This document shows, piece by piece, positions 1 to 8,405 of a stretch of 42,661 nucleotides of DNA. The stretch is from Coemansia sp. RSA 922 (Eukaryota; Kickxellomycota; Kickxellomycetes; Kickxellales; Kickxellaceae): the NCBI GenBank assembly GCA_027577415.1, contig JANBQS010000061.1, positions 1 through 42,661 on the forward strand, in the 5' to 3' direction. The notes under the pieces were generated by a model that was given only the letters and a program-made list of their open reading frames with translations, made no database searches and was not told the DNA's origin. The translations under genes were made by a program, and so were the position numbers. How positions within the stretch are numbered: the first letter of the stretch is position 1; each line of letters opens with the position of its first letter.

Positions 1-154
1 AGTAAGAGTACAAAAGGTAGTCATCTTCCGTTGTCTTGGAAAAGACGGGATGAGGGGACACGGAGAGGTTCTAGACTTTCGTATGAACCGGACATGTGAA
101 TTCAACCTATATATTACTTTGTTGTATTCACTATATGCTCATTCTTGTTTACAG

Positions 155-415
155 TTCCGCATACGAGTCAATAAGCGACGCAAGCAAGACTTGTAAGGCT
201 TGAATCAGTCTGAAGCAATACACTTTTTCATCCGCTTCACAAACAAATCAGATGGTGGATTAACATAGTAAAAAAATAGGGGCACGCTAACGCCAGCAAA
301 AGCACACATGTCACTATTTGGTTGTAACTGCTAACTTTGCCGTAACTAACCATCCAGCAACGGAATCTCTTACCTATCGGCGCATATTTCGTGATGAAGT
401 GCCCAGGAGGGAGGA
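155..415 (-). pseudogene. Relic of the C-terminal end of an L-family (F-box/LRR-like) gene
   Basis: On the minus strand this stretch reads as a decayed copy of the C-terminal end of the L family. It contains YAPIGKRFRCW, then VLLLALACP, then (in a second frame) an MKKCIAS segment and CLRRLL. In the same order, intact L3 has YAPIGERFRC, LLLALVCPNFDY, HMKKTISS and RLRRLLF. The frame changes after the ALACP motif and a stop interrupts the last 20 codons, so no protein can be made. No upstream part of the gene is visible before 415-420. The identity as a relic rests on several collinear motifs and nucleotide similarity to 20130-20270. The exact ends are approximate. Confidence 0.75.
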
Positions 416-722
416 TTAATCGCTAGTGATCAGGGTGAAATGAGTAGACAGGCTGGGTTTAAAAAATAGTTTGCAAAGAAACCTTGGGAGCCATCTGCTT
501 TACTTTACGCTTGGTCGTCGACAAGTGAGGCGTCTTTTTTTGGGGCGCTTCTATTGTGTTAATAGCTTGGAAGCATACCTTTGTTTTAGGATATCCGCGC
601 CATAGCCTCATTGGCCTCTTTGGGGCTATTCCGGCTTTAGCCACTTGTGTTGATTGGGGAAGATCGTCTCTCAATTGGGGAACAACTTGACTGCGACACA
701 TTTTTCGCCTCTTCATGGAGGG
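416..722. other. Intergenic region, promoter side of gene A
   Basis: No coding sequence could be supported here. The stretch separates the minus-strand L relic from the TATA box of gene A. A minus-strand open frame runs through it but has no recognisable motif and no ATG-based context. The sequence near 625-645 contains a short inverted pair GGCT/AGCC of unknown meaning. Confidence 0.4.
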
Positions 723-730
723 TATATAAA
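723..730 (+). promoter_or_regulatory. TATA box of small gene A
   Basis: TATATAAA stands 107 nt upstream of the ATG of gene A. The same spacing (98-120 nt) is found at genes B, C and E, which supports this as a real core promoter element. Confidence 0.7.
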
Positions 731-829
731 GCCCACTTGATGCCAGTAATTTTCGCTTGTTTTACACAAGGTAACTTTCATATTTCTCTTCACTCCATTA
801 TTGTAATACCACTACAAGTCTCTGCCACA

Positions 830-1192
830 ATGCAACGCGCCAAAGAGGAAGATGGGTCAAACCCAGGCAAGATAGTCATCTTGTATATAGCACCAAAAGG
901 CTTTGATTCGAGATTTTATGCATTCAAACGCAGCGCCATTACGAACCTAAACAGACTGCTACAGGAGGAAGAGCGCAGTCCATATTATAGGAGAGAGGGT
1001 AGCAATGCTGATCACCTTATTCGCACTCAGTTTGGCGTCAACTTTGAGTGGGTTGGCAGTCTCAACAAAAACACTCCGGATATCACCGTGGACTGCAAAT
1101 ACATTATTGTTCGTAGTTTGGCAAGCGCAGACATGAGTGATGAAGATATTCGTCGTATGATAAAGAGTGCTTTTGTAGGCTGTCTTCTCTAA
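830..1192 (+). CDS. Small protein A, 120 aa, TATA-driven accessory family
   Basis: Intact intronless ORF of 120 codons. The frame is open further upstream, but the first ATG after the TATA box is at 830 and is used here as the start. The function is not recognised. The N-terminal part KIVILYIAPKG looks like a buried beta strand followed by a helix. The C-terminal part, CKYIIVRS followed by DMSDEDIRRMI, parallels CARCIIFIRN followed by PSDDDRVKLK of gene B at 24309, so the two are probably distant paralogs. There is no signal peptide, membrane segment or CxxC. The gene lies between two L-family relics, with the plus-strand relic at 1735 downstream. A thioredoxin-like alpha/beta fold is possible but is only an inference from strand/helix order. 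Confidence 0.65.
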   Translation: MQRAKEEDGSNPGKIVILYIAPKGFDSRFYAFKRSAITNLNRLLQEEERSPYYRREGSNADHLIRTQFGVNFEWVGSLNKNTPDITVDCKYIIVRSLASADMSDEDIRRMIKSAFVGCLL

Positions 1193-1734
1193 AATTTACC
1201 TAACAATTGTTACAATCGATGTTTCACTTGCACCAACTATGTAAAAGCAAAGTTCATTGCCTTGTTTGGTCGCGCTGAAAAGAAATTGCTGAGGTGTTTT
1301 TCCACCCATCGGAATACAATCACCGAAGACAGGCAATGTACTGTGAGTAATTTTTTATATAGCTTAAAGGGTATTTTGAAATAAAGAGCAATATTGCCAT
1401 TTTAAAACATTGGCATGAACGCAATTTCCGGTTGGTCATAATTGCCAAGCATTAGAATGAAGTGTTGCCTTCCCAAGTGCCCATTGCCAATTTGTACTTG
1501 GATAGATGTTAGTAGATGTCAGTTTTCCAGCTAAAAAAGCAATAGCGTATAAACTATTGTAGTCTGAGGCTGGTATCGGTAATTGTAAGGCAAAATTCAA
1601 TCTGCTATAGGCTGTGGTTAATTTGGCGCAAAGTTAATGCGGGCACAGGTTTACCTTCTTGTCTATCTTTTGCCGAGCAATAAATGTTATTATTGCCACT
1701 ATTGCATAAGCAACGACAATAGCCTTCTCTATCG
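1193..1734. other. Intergenic region with no supported gene
   Basis: AT-rich spacer between gene A and the L relic. I see no ORF with recognisable motifs. ATTGCCA-like words recur several times (around 1395, 1442, 1486 and 1693), but not at regular spacing, so no repeat is called. Confidence 0.4.
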
Positions 1735-2250
1735 CCACTGCCAACTATTCCCTTTCACGCTGTCGAGATGATATTTGGTCATGTCACCAACAACATTCGC
1801 CTAACTGGTAACAGTATCCGCAACAACAGACACCATGGCGAATATTATAGACAGCAGGTGCCATTGCTCTGGGTTTGTCACAAAGTTTGCGTTGTGGTTT
1901 ACTCCCGCCTTTTCAAGCTTTAAGTGGTGATATACCACAGGGATGTGGACAAAGTATGTGCTGCGCATCGGTTAGCAAGCACCAGTATAAACTATCAATG
2001 TATTCGTGGACGGTTAAGGACCAACAACAAATATGTAGGTCTTTGAAAAATTGACCTTTATCCCAGTTTTGTCTCGATTCGGTCTTATACTGGATTTCTG
2101 GGATGCTATCAAGTTGGTCGAGCATCTTCCACTTCTTTTGAATCAGACCACTACGCCTCCGTTACTCAGAACGTTGCCTGCCAAAGTCATTGCTGAAGGT
2201 CATTGTTATTACTATTTAACTATTTACTTTTCTTCCCCAGCAAACGGCTG
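1735..2250 (+). pseudogene. Decayed, internally deleted L-family gene
   Basis: The first part reads PFHAVEMIFGHV, then QQVPLLWVCHKVCVVVYSRLFK. This matches the N-terminal F-box-like region of L5 (PPHVVKLIVNHV ... QLPLLWVCHNFRAFVYGKLCK). After about 120 nt without clear similarity, the frame starting near 2051 gives LILDFWDAIKLVEHLPLLL, matching the C-terminal region of the family (L3: MDLWGTIALVKALPLL; L5: VDLWGILALLKLLPVL). About 350 codons between these two regions are missing and the frames do not connect. It is therefore a deletion-scarred pseudogene. It lies on the same strand as, and downstream of, small gene A. Confidence 0.7.
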
Positions 2251-2623
2251 ATTAGAACTAATGTCCACATATACCATGGCATCGAACAACATGCCCTGTT
2301 TTGCGTAAGCGCTGACAAACTCGATAGGGTCACTCGTTGTTTTTTCTCTGCAATCCAGCAGCGCCTTTATCCTATATAGTATTTTCCCGAGTGATAAAGA
2401 TATCTAAACTCCCCATATTCAGTTGGCCTCGTATATGTCCTCCTAACAGGGCGGAGATGGACACACGACAATGTAGTGCCGACAGATAATTTTTATTTAC
2501 AAAAGATATCTTTATATCTGGATAATGATGGTAGTCGAGAATAATTTACACTTCTTTAGAAAAGTTGACGCCGTTTCGCTCTGTCGCCGTACGCTCAATC
2601 CGTCCAGCGGAGATCCAACTCCC
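2251..2623. other. Intergenic region with no supported gene
   Basis: No coding sequence could be supported between the L relic and the direct repeat. It may include unrecognisable remains of the upstream pseudogene. Confidence 0.35.
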
Positions 2624-2748
2624 AGCCGAGCTCTTAAAACCGACTAGCGGGGCTCAAAAGGCAGGTAAGTTAGGAGGAGCGACATGTCCTCTCGCTTAGG
2701 CAGCGAACTGACTCTAGCCCGAGCTCTTTAAACCGACTAGCGGGGCTC
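2624..2748. repeat. Direct repeat pair with internal stem potential
   Basis: Two nearly identical units of about 32 bp lie at 2624-2655 and 2716-2748. The core is CGAGCTCTT, one variable base, then AAACCGACTAGCGGGGCTC. Within each unit GAGCTC can pair with GGGCTC (one G-U wobble), leaving a loop of about 17 nt, so each could form a hairpin in RNA. The pair sits 55-180 nt beyond the stop codon of the kinase gene, in its probable 3' UTR or just beyond. No known family was recognised. Confidence 0.7.
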
Positions 2749-2802
2749 TAGGGCGAGTGCTGAAGTAGTGGCGGCGGACAAAGTCGAAGGGCGCAAACGA
2801 TT

Positions 2803-5421
2803 CTAAGACTTACGCTTTTTGCGCGAGGATGCCACTGGTGGATCCTCTTGCGACGGCTTGCGTTTGCCAGGGCGAGATATCCGTTCTGCGTCTGTAACTA
2901 CCCTGTCTAATGTTCTGGCCGAGTCACTCGAGGCGCGAGAACTCGATGAAGCATGCGAATGTGTTTCAGGGCTACAGGTCGGCGAACCCACTTCTGAATT
3001 AATTGGAGCGATATCGACATCGTCGCGAGCAAGTTTGTGACGTTTAGGCTGCGACGATGCCTCAACGTCCTCTTGCGACGCCTTTCGCTTGACGGGCCGA
3101 GGCGGAGCCAATTCTTTCTCTAGCATTTCATCGTCCGCCGATACTGTCCGCGAGTACTGAGGAGGAACGGTGGCAGGAGCCGGAGCCGGAGCTGGATGTG
3201 AGGAAGAGCCAACTGAGTCATGTGCTACTTTCCGCTGCTTGACTACTGGCGAAGCCTTGGCTTCCGGCTTGCGCTTATTTTGCTTGACGCCAAGCCCGCT
3301 CGAGGTCAATAGCGTCATACCAGCAGGCGTGGTACTGGTCGGCGGATGGGGCGGGTGCTGAGGTACTGGCGACTCTGTCGACGCAGGCGGAGGTGGAGCC
3401 AAATACCTGGTCACCACGGCCAGGCACTTCTCGTGAATCTCTGCAGCGAATTGGACACGCCTCAGGATGGGATCGACGAACTCGCCGCCCTTCTTGCGAC
3501 GAGTGGTACCTGAGCAAGCCGAGTGAGCAAATATCGCCGCGTACAGGTCGCGGATAAAGCCAAACTCGCGAGCAGATTTCTCCTTGGCACACGCGCCCTT
3601 TGCATATGTTTTAACGGCATCGTCGAAGGACTTGCCTGAGGCGAACATTTTCCTTCGGAGCGTCGCTGTGCCATTGCGATCGACTTTGCTCAACTGGTCG
3701 GCCAACTTGTCGCCGCTTTTCGAATCGGCCATCCTAAATACAATCAGCGCCAGCGCCGCCTCCCAGTCGTCGACGGCTGTGCGTGGTACGTCGAGGCCCT
3801 CCAAGTTGGCGATACTCTTGAAAGGCGGAGTGCCGACATGGCCGGGGTTGCTCCTGTTGCGTTCCTCGTCCTGCGAGACAGCGTTGTCGAAGTCAATCAA
3901 GACGCCCTTGACATTGCTGTCGTCATCCCTGACGGCCATGATATTTCCCTCTGAAATATCACGGTGGAGGACCCCTGTCTGCTCCAGGACGAGGGCGTGA
4001 GCAAGCATAGCGCTGGCGACTGCGGTGACAGCGTCCTGTACTCGAAGTTCGTGTAGCGGTGTTCCAACCGGCCCCGAGACCATACGGCGATGCACCCGGT
4101 GCTCGTGGGCAGAGGAATCGGAGCCGTGAGTCATCTCCAATCGCTGGTAGCTATCGAGCTCGGTTCCTAACACGAACCGGGTCGAATCGCGCTTGTCGTT
4201 GACCTGCACTGTGCCCCCGCACTCCAAGTGCTGCAATCTACAGGCCTCAAAATTAACACGCTCCATTTTTGCCTGTATTTCGCGCAGAACGTTAATCTCG
4301 TCGCGCAATTGGCCATCGCTAAGACCCGCCAGAACCAACTGCCACGAGTCCTTTAGAACATAAGCAAAGTTCTCGTCGTCTGGCATTTCAGACACACGAA
4401 AGCACCGCGTGAAGCGACCAAAGAACGACTGCGAAACGAATAGTGGTACGCGTGGTGCGTAGAACACTCGGGTCTTCTTCGCTATAGAGTTGTAGCAGTC
4501 AATTCTCCAGCGCCGAATGTCGTCGCACCATTTCATCGACGGGTCGCTACCCAACCGCCAGGGCTCGGAAAATGCAGCGTGTGCTGTGATGGATCCAAGC
4601 AGGAAGCGGCCTACTTTGTCGGTAGTCTTTTGAACGGCCGAGAGATGCGCTGCGTCCAGCTCTGCCAGACACACCCGCACTCGGCCCGGCCCGAGAATCA
4701 AGACCCACTTGAAGCGCACGTCGGGATGGCTCTGCGTGTGCCTGTTGACTTCTGCGACCACTCTTTCCATGATGCGAGATGCAAAGGGTGTCTCTACATC
4801 AGAGGCGGAGCATGTCGCAATGCCCAATATGGAGCTGCTTCCGGCTCCAAGCTCAAACGCCAGTGTACCATGGTCAACGTCAATGTCGGAAAATGCAATG
4901 CCGACGGGTCGCTGGCCTTGAAATGATGCGATAATGGCGCCCATCCCCGCGCGCACAATGTCTTGAGCTGCGGCTGGGTCCCACTTATCTTCGGAGAACA
5001 TTAACGCCGCGCGGCTTATTGGCAATGCCGCCCTGTCCGATGCCTTTTTAGTTTGAAGACGCGTGCGCCTCAGTTGAGCCTTTTTCGCCGACTCCTTCCG
5101 GGCCTGCTCTCCTTGAATTAGCCTTTCGATGGCTTCGGCAGCCACTCGTGCAGCGTCGTCGGCCAGGACTTTTACTTGCGCATCCTTTGGCCGCATACGC
5201 TTCCGCAGCTGGCGGTCGACTACGCCTCTGTCGACCTGATCCTTTGCAAGGATGCCCTTGTCTTCAAAAACGTCGATTCGGTGGGCGCCGTGTAGAACGG
5301 TGAGGACTACAGTATATATATGGAAAAGAGAATTAGTCAGTTGACTTTTTTTGCGTCCTTTGAGGTGTGTGTGATGGAGCAGTAAGTAATCTTGTCTCTT
5401 ACCTTTCTTGGACAGCTTCAT
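2803..5421 (-). CDS. FunK1-type fungal protein kinase, 840 aa, two exons
   Basis: Proposed join: exon 1 5403-5421 (19 nt, MKLSKK) and exon 2 2803-5306, with a 96-nt intron 5307-5402. The intron has donor GTAAGA, a CTGACTAAT branch and acceptor TGTAG. Splicing gives a phase-matched start, MKLSKKVLTVLHGAHRIDVF. An unspliced reading stays open further upstream but runs through promoter-like DNA. The kinase core shows YVLKDSW as the probable lysine strand, then HRDISEGNIM around residue 453 and LIDFDNA around residue 475. HRDIS and IDFD are typical of the FunK1 family. A lysine/arginine-rich segment of about 60 residues precedes the domain. The C-terminal 170 residues are low-complexity, with three KRK-type basic repeats (NKRKPEAK, VKRKASQED, GKRKPSQED) that suggest nuclear targeting. 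Substrates are unknown. GC looks higher than in the surrounding spacers. Confidence 0.88.
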   Translation of the reverse strand: MKLSKKGKRQDYLLLHHTHLKGRKKSQLTNSLFHIYTVVLTVLHGAHRIDVFEDKGILAKDQVDRGVVDRQLRKRMRPKDAQVKVLADDAARVAAEAIERLIQGEQARKESAKKAQLRRTRLQTKKASDRAALPISRAALMFSEDKWDPAAAQDIVRAGMGAIIASFQGQRPVGIAFSDIDVDHGTLAFELGAGSSSILGIATCSASDVETPFASRIMERVVAEVNRHTQSHPDVRFKWVLILGPGRVRVCLAELDAAHLSAVQKTTDKVGRFLLGSITAHAAFSEPWRLGSDPSMKWCDDIRRWRIDCYNSIAKKTRVFYAPRVPLFVSQSFFGRFTRCFRVSEMPDDENFAYVLKDSWQLVLAGLSDGQLRDEINVLREIQAKMERVNFEACRLQHLECGGTVQVNDKRDSTRFVLGTELDSYQRLEMTHGSDSSAHEHRVHRRMVSGPVGTPLHELRVQDAVTAVASAMLAHALVLEQTGVLHRDISEGNIMAVRDDDSNVKGVLIDFDNAVSQDEERNRSNPGHVGTPPFKSIANLEGLDVPRTAVDDWEAALALIVFRMADSKSGDKLADQLSKVDRNGTATLRRKMFASGKSFDDAVKTYAKGACAKEKSAREFGFIRDLYAAIFAHSACSGTTRRKKGGEFVDPILRRVQFAAEIHEKCLAVVTRYLAPPPPASTESPVPQHPPHPPTSTTPAGMTLLTSSGLGVKQNKRKPEAKASPVVKQRKVAHDSVGSSSHPAPAPAPATVPPQYSRTVSADDEMLEKELAPPRPVKRKASQEDVEASSQPKRHKLARDDVDIAPINSEVGSPTCSPETHSHASSSSRASSDSARTLDRVVTDAERISRPGKRKPSQEDPPVASSRKKRKS

Positions 5422-6381
5422 TATCAAAAAGGTAAAGGTTTGTAAAGATCGAGATAAAAAAGTGTACTTGTTTTGAATAATATTGGTATGTGCAAAAATG
5501 CAAAAATGCAAAAATGCAAAAAAAAAAGAGGTGAGGCACTGCGTAAAAAAACAATAGCGGTAGTGGCCTTGAGTTGGCGGAGCGCTGCCTGCTGCAGGTT
5601 GCAGACGTTGTGGCTTGATGTGCGCAAAGTTTTCATGTCTGCGGGAGAAGGGGGAGAGAGCACTTTGCCACAACTTTGCCTCTTTTACTCCCCTTGTCGC
5701 CAATGTTTTTTTTAATGATAATGTCGTTTTATTAGTACCCCGTATACACACAATCTAAGTTCCTTGACTCTGAGCTTTGCTCGATGTTCCTAACAATGCC
5801 GTATCTTCCCATCTAGATTGCCGCTTGAACGAGGCGTACGCCCCTGAAACTTAAAAAACGTTTGATTTAAGCGGACCGCAGCCCCCTTCCCGTTACTTGG
5901 CTTCTGACACAGCGACTTTAGTCACTTGAACACTGTTGGCGTTGCTTCGGTCCTGATACACTAGCTGCATTCAACCTTGTCAAGGACGTGTCTTTTGATA
6001 TGTATAGTGGATGGATATGCCCCGCCTGGTAGTTGTCTTGCAAAATAAGCTGTGAGAATATCACTTTTTATTTTTTAAAAAGTGGGAGTGTATTCATTTT
6101 TGCACTTTCCACAGCGAAAAAGGCCAGTTTTGTATCCACGCGAAAAAACCTCTCCTTCCCCTTCCCAGCCTTTTTTGTTGTGAGTTTTTGTGGCGGGAAA
6201 CACTCGCTTTTTCAGCTCCACTTTTTTTCTCGATTCCCTGTTTTTCAATACCTCAATTTTTTTCTACTTTATTTTTATATACTACTTGTTTTATAACACT
6301 TGTCTGCATTGGGACGTCAGCGCACACACCACTAGCAGTACAACTCTGTGCCAGTTGGAAAGCCCAAAGGAAGCGTTTATA
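5422..6381. other. Intergenic region between kinase promoter and next coding-like segment
   Basis: The stretch holds the kinase 5' region, a short octamer tandem repeat (5491-5527) and, from 6060 to 6300, a T/C-rich tract like the leaders of other genes in this window. No ORF has recognisable motifs. Confidence 0.4.
5491..5527. repeat. Octamer tandem repeat TGCAAAAA, about four units
   Basis: TGCAAAAA occurs three times in a row from 5491, followed by a fourth TGC with a longer A run. It lies 70-105 nt upstream of the kinase ATG on the minus strand, where it reads as TTTTTGCA units in the probable promoter or leader. Confidence 0.85.
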
Positions 6382-6731
6382 ATGGACTTGCTGGCACAAT
6401 ACACTACAAAGACGGCAAAAGAAGGCACCGTGTTTAGTTTTCGGCTTTCACGATGGTGTTGTGAAAGTTGTTGTTGCAACTACTTGGGAGTTCCCTGGTG
6501 AAACTATGACGGTAAGTACTCAACATAACCAGTTATAACAGTCTAGCTGATTATTGTGGCGCACAGATACCATATGCCAATAGATGAAGCGGGTGACAAT
6601 ACGGCGGCCACTGTCTTTCTTGTGTGTTGCCGGTATGTAACTGTTGTACTTGGCCAGAGATACAGCTTTTGTATCTGCAGCTACGAGTGTCTTGACCCAA
6701 GTACAGCCACAAGTCTTGAGCGTGGGGCTTG
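6382..6731 (+). pseudogene. Possible broken small spliced gene, unrecognised
   Basis: From the ATG at 6382 the frame reads MDLLAQYTTKTAKEGTVFSF. One base later, after a TTTT run at 6438-6441, the neighbouring frame continues as GFHDGVVKVVVATTWEFPGE. That frame leads to a good donor (GTAAGT at 6512), and a 55-nt candidate intron ends in CAG at 6566. Downstream, another frame continues as MPIDEAGDNTAATVFLVCC to a stop near 6731. Two small indels would be needed to join all parts. Product unknown. The protein-like composition across the frames is suggestive, but there is no recognised domain, so this could be chance. Confidence 0.33.
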
Positions 6732-7502
6732 ATCTGTAACCGGCTCGAAATGAGAATAAAGGGAACGCTTTATAAGAATACCATGAAACAAAGTCAACTA
6801 TAATATATATATATATATATGCTACGCTGGGCTATTGTGGAGGCTTACGCGACCCACCATTCGCGCCACCTAACCAGCAAGAGCAAGCGACCAGTTGACT
6901 ATTAATTCTCCAGTCTCTTTATACTACTGGTGTTTTGCCATCTAATGGCTTATTTGCCTGTATGTGTTTGCACAAAGACCAGTCCTAATATACTGCCTAC
7001 TCGTTCTTCGATTCACCTCCATTGTGATAATCGATAAAGTGATAGATCGTACTATCATCAGATGTCAGCAACTTTCCACAAAATGAGCACGGGATGGGGT
7101 ATATAAAGTCCATCGAAAAATATGTAATAGACAATGCCAGCAAGATATTAATTCTGGTGAGGTAGCGTTTGTCAAGAGGAAATTAAAATAAAAACGATAG
7201 AGCCAAAATATCTTTGGGAGAATAAAAGCCATATCGATGCCATTTATAGCAAAGCTAGCCTGGAGTTGGTCAAGCCAAGCAATAAGAAAAATCTCACCTG
7301 TAAAGCATATTTGAGTAATTGGACTATTGAGTAATGCCTTTCACAATAGAACAACATGAAATAAATGGATAAAAACGTTATCCTGACAATTACATTGCCA
7401 CGAGCATTATTTTCCAATCACCCAAAATCTGGCTATTGTCGAAATAGCCTTGGCATATGCAAAGGCATGCGTGGGATGTGGTAAAGTAAATGGTAGACAA
7501 AA
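6732..7502. other. AT-rich spacer with (TA)n tract and an orphan TATA box
   Basis: It contains an AT dinucleotide run at 6803-6820 and TATATAAA at 7100-7107. No convincing ORF follows the TATA box; the first ATG at the usual distance opens only about 25 codons. Confidence 0.4.
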
Positions 7503-8051
7503 ATGCAGGGCTGCAGACTATTGAACACTAAACTAAAAATTAACAGGGGGTATTCCCAGAGCGGGGAGCTGGATGTTACAAGAGTAGATTTTAAAAATGT
7601 TAAAACAATAAATTCAGAAAAGAACAAGAGAGAAAACTGCCCGATTCCTCAGCCTAGTGCTGAGCGGGAAAAACATATAAATACTGTTGAGACATACTAT
7701 GATCATCAACGTCAATCAGTGCTACGTCACATACGACGGCTATGTGACACTGGATATATAAATAAATATGCTAAGGAAGAAAGGTGGCAAAGCATTCAGA
7801 GGGTGGGGCTTTAGTCGGTTCTGGGTCTAATATCAACAGGTGTTACGCGCGTCGTATTACAGCGCGTCGGCCCACGTGATCAGCCTGACGACGACACACG
7901 ACTGCAAGATGACCAGGACTCTCAACGCCCAAATATCCCGCCGCCGATAGATGATCGCCCGCCTGCAAAGAGGCACAACACGGCGACACTAATGATTGCG
8001 GGAAAGGCGTATTTCCGTCTATGGAAACGGGCCATGAAAAAGGCTATATAA
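7503..8051 (+). pseudogene. Unrecognised ORF of about 182 codons interrupted by one in-frame TAG
   Basis: A frame beginning MQGCRLLNTKLKINRGY is open to TAG at 7812-7814. It then stays open in the same frame for 78 more codons to TAA at 8049-8051. The second half is charged and proline-rich: RDQPDDDTRLQDDQDSQRP, then PPPIDDRPPAKRH, then AYFRLWKRAMKKAI. The final TAA lies inside a TATATAAA sequence (8045-8052). I do not recognise a family. A single stop in a 182-codon open stretch suggests a recently broken gene, but chance cannot be excluded. No TATA box at the usual distance is clear; CATATAAATA near 7675 lies within the ORF. Confidence 0.35.
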
Positions 8052-8160
8052 ACATTAACCCGTCAACACCCAGAGTTAGATTCTTGTTCTCACTTTTTAT
8101 ACGCTCATATTTATTATATTCTATAAGCTCAAGCTCGCTACGCCCACTAAGTAATAGATC

Positions 8161-8244
8161 GAGGTTCCTTAGTTTGCTAATATCCACATCCGCTTATTTA
8201 TTATACTATATTTGCTCATAACTCTTACTCGCTAACAGACTTCC
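8161..8244 (+). repeat. Dispersed repeat, copy 1 (3' part only)
   Basis: It starts GAGGTTCCTTAG and ends near ACTCTTACTCGCTAACAG, and aligns with copy 2 at 22370-22445. It also aligns with the reverse complements of 19600-19710 and 21893-21975. A second, more degenerate unit (CGCTCATATTTATTATATTC ... GCTCGCTAC) lies just before it at about 8101-8145, so this locus holds a near-tandem pair. Confidence 0.7.
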
Positions 8245-8405
8245 AAGTGCCAATGTACTCAGATCGTCGTTTTTGTAACAAGGGAACAAATTAATTACAA
8301 TTTATATGCTAGGACACGCTACGTTCTAAATGAGTGGCTCAGTGCCACCAAAATATAGTTGCAAAGATACTTGTTTGAACTATATAAGAACTACCCTAGC
8401 ATAAT

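Noticed and set aside
6803..6820. AT dinucleotide run as a functional site
   Set aside because: A simple microsatellite with nothing tied to it.
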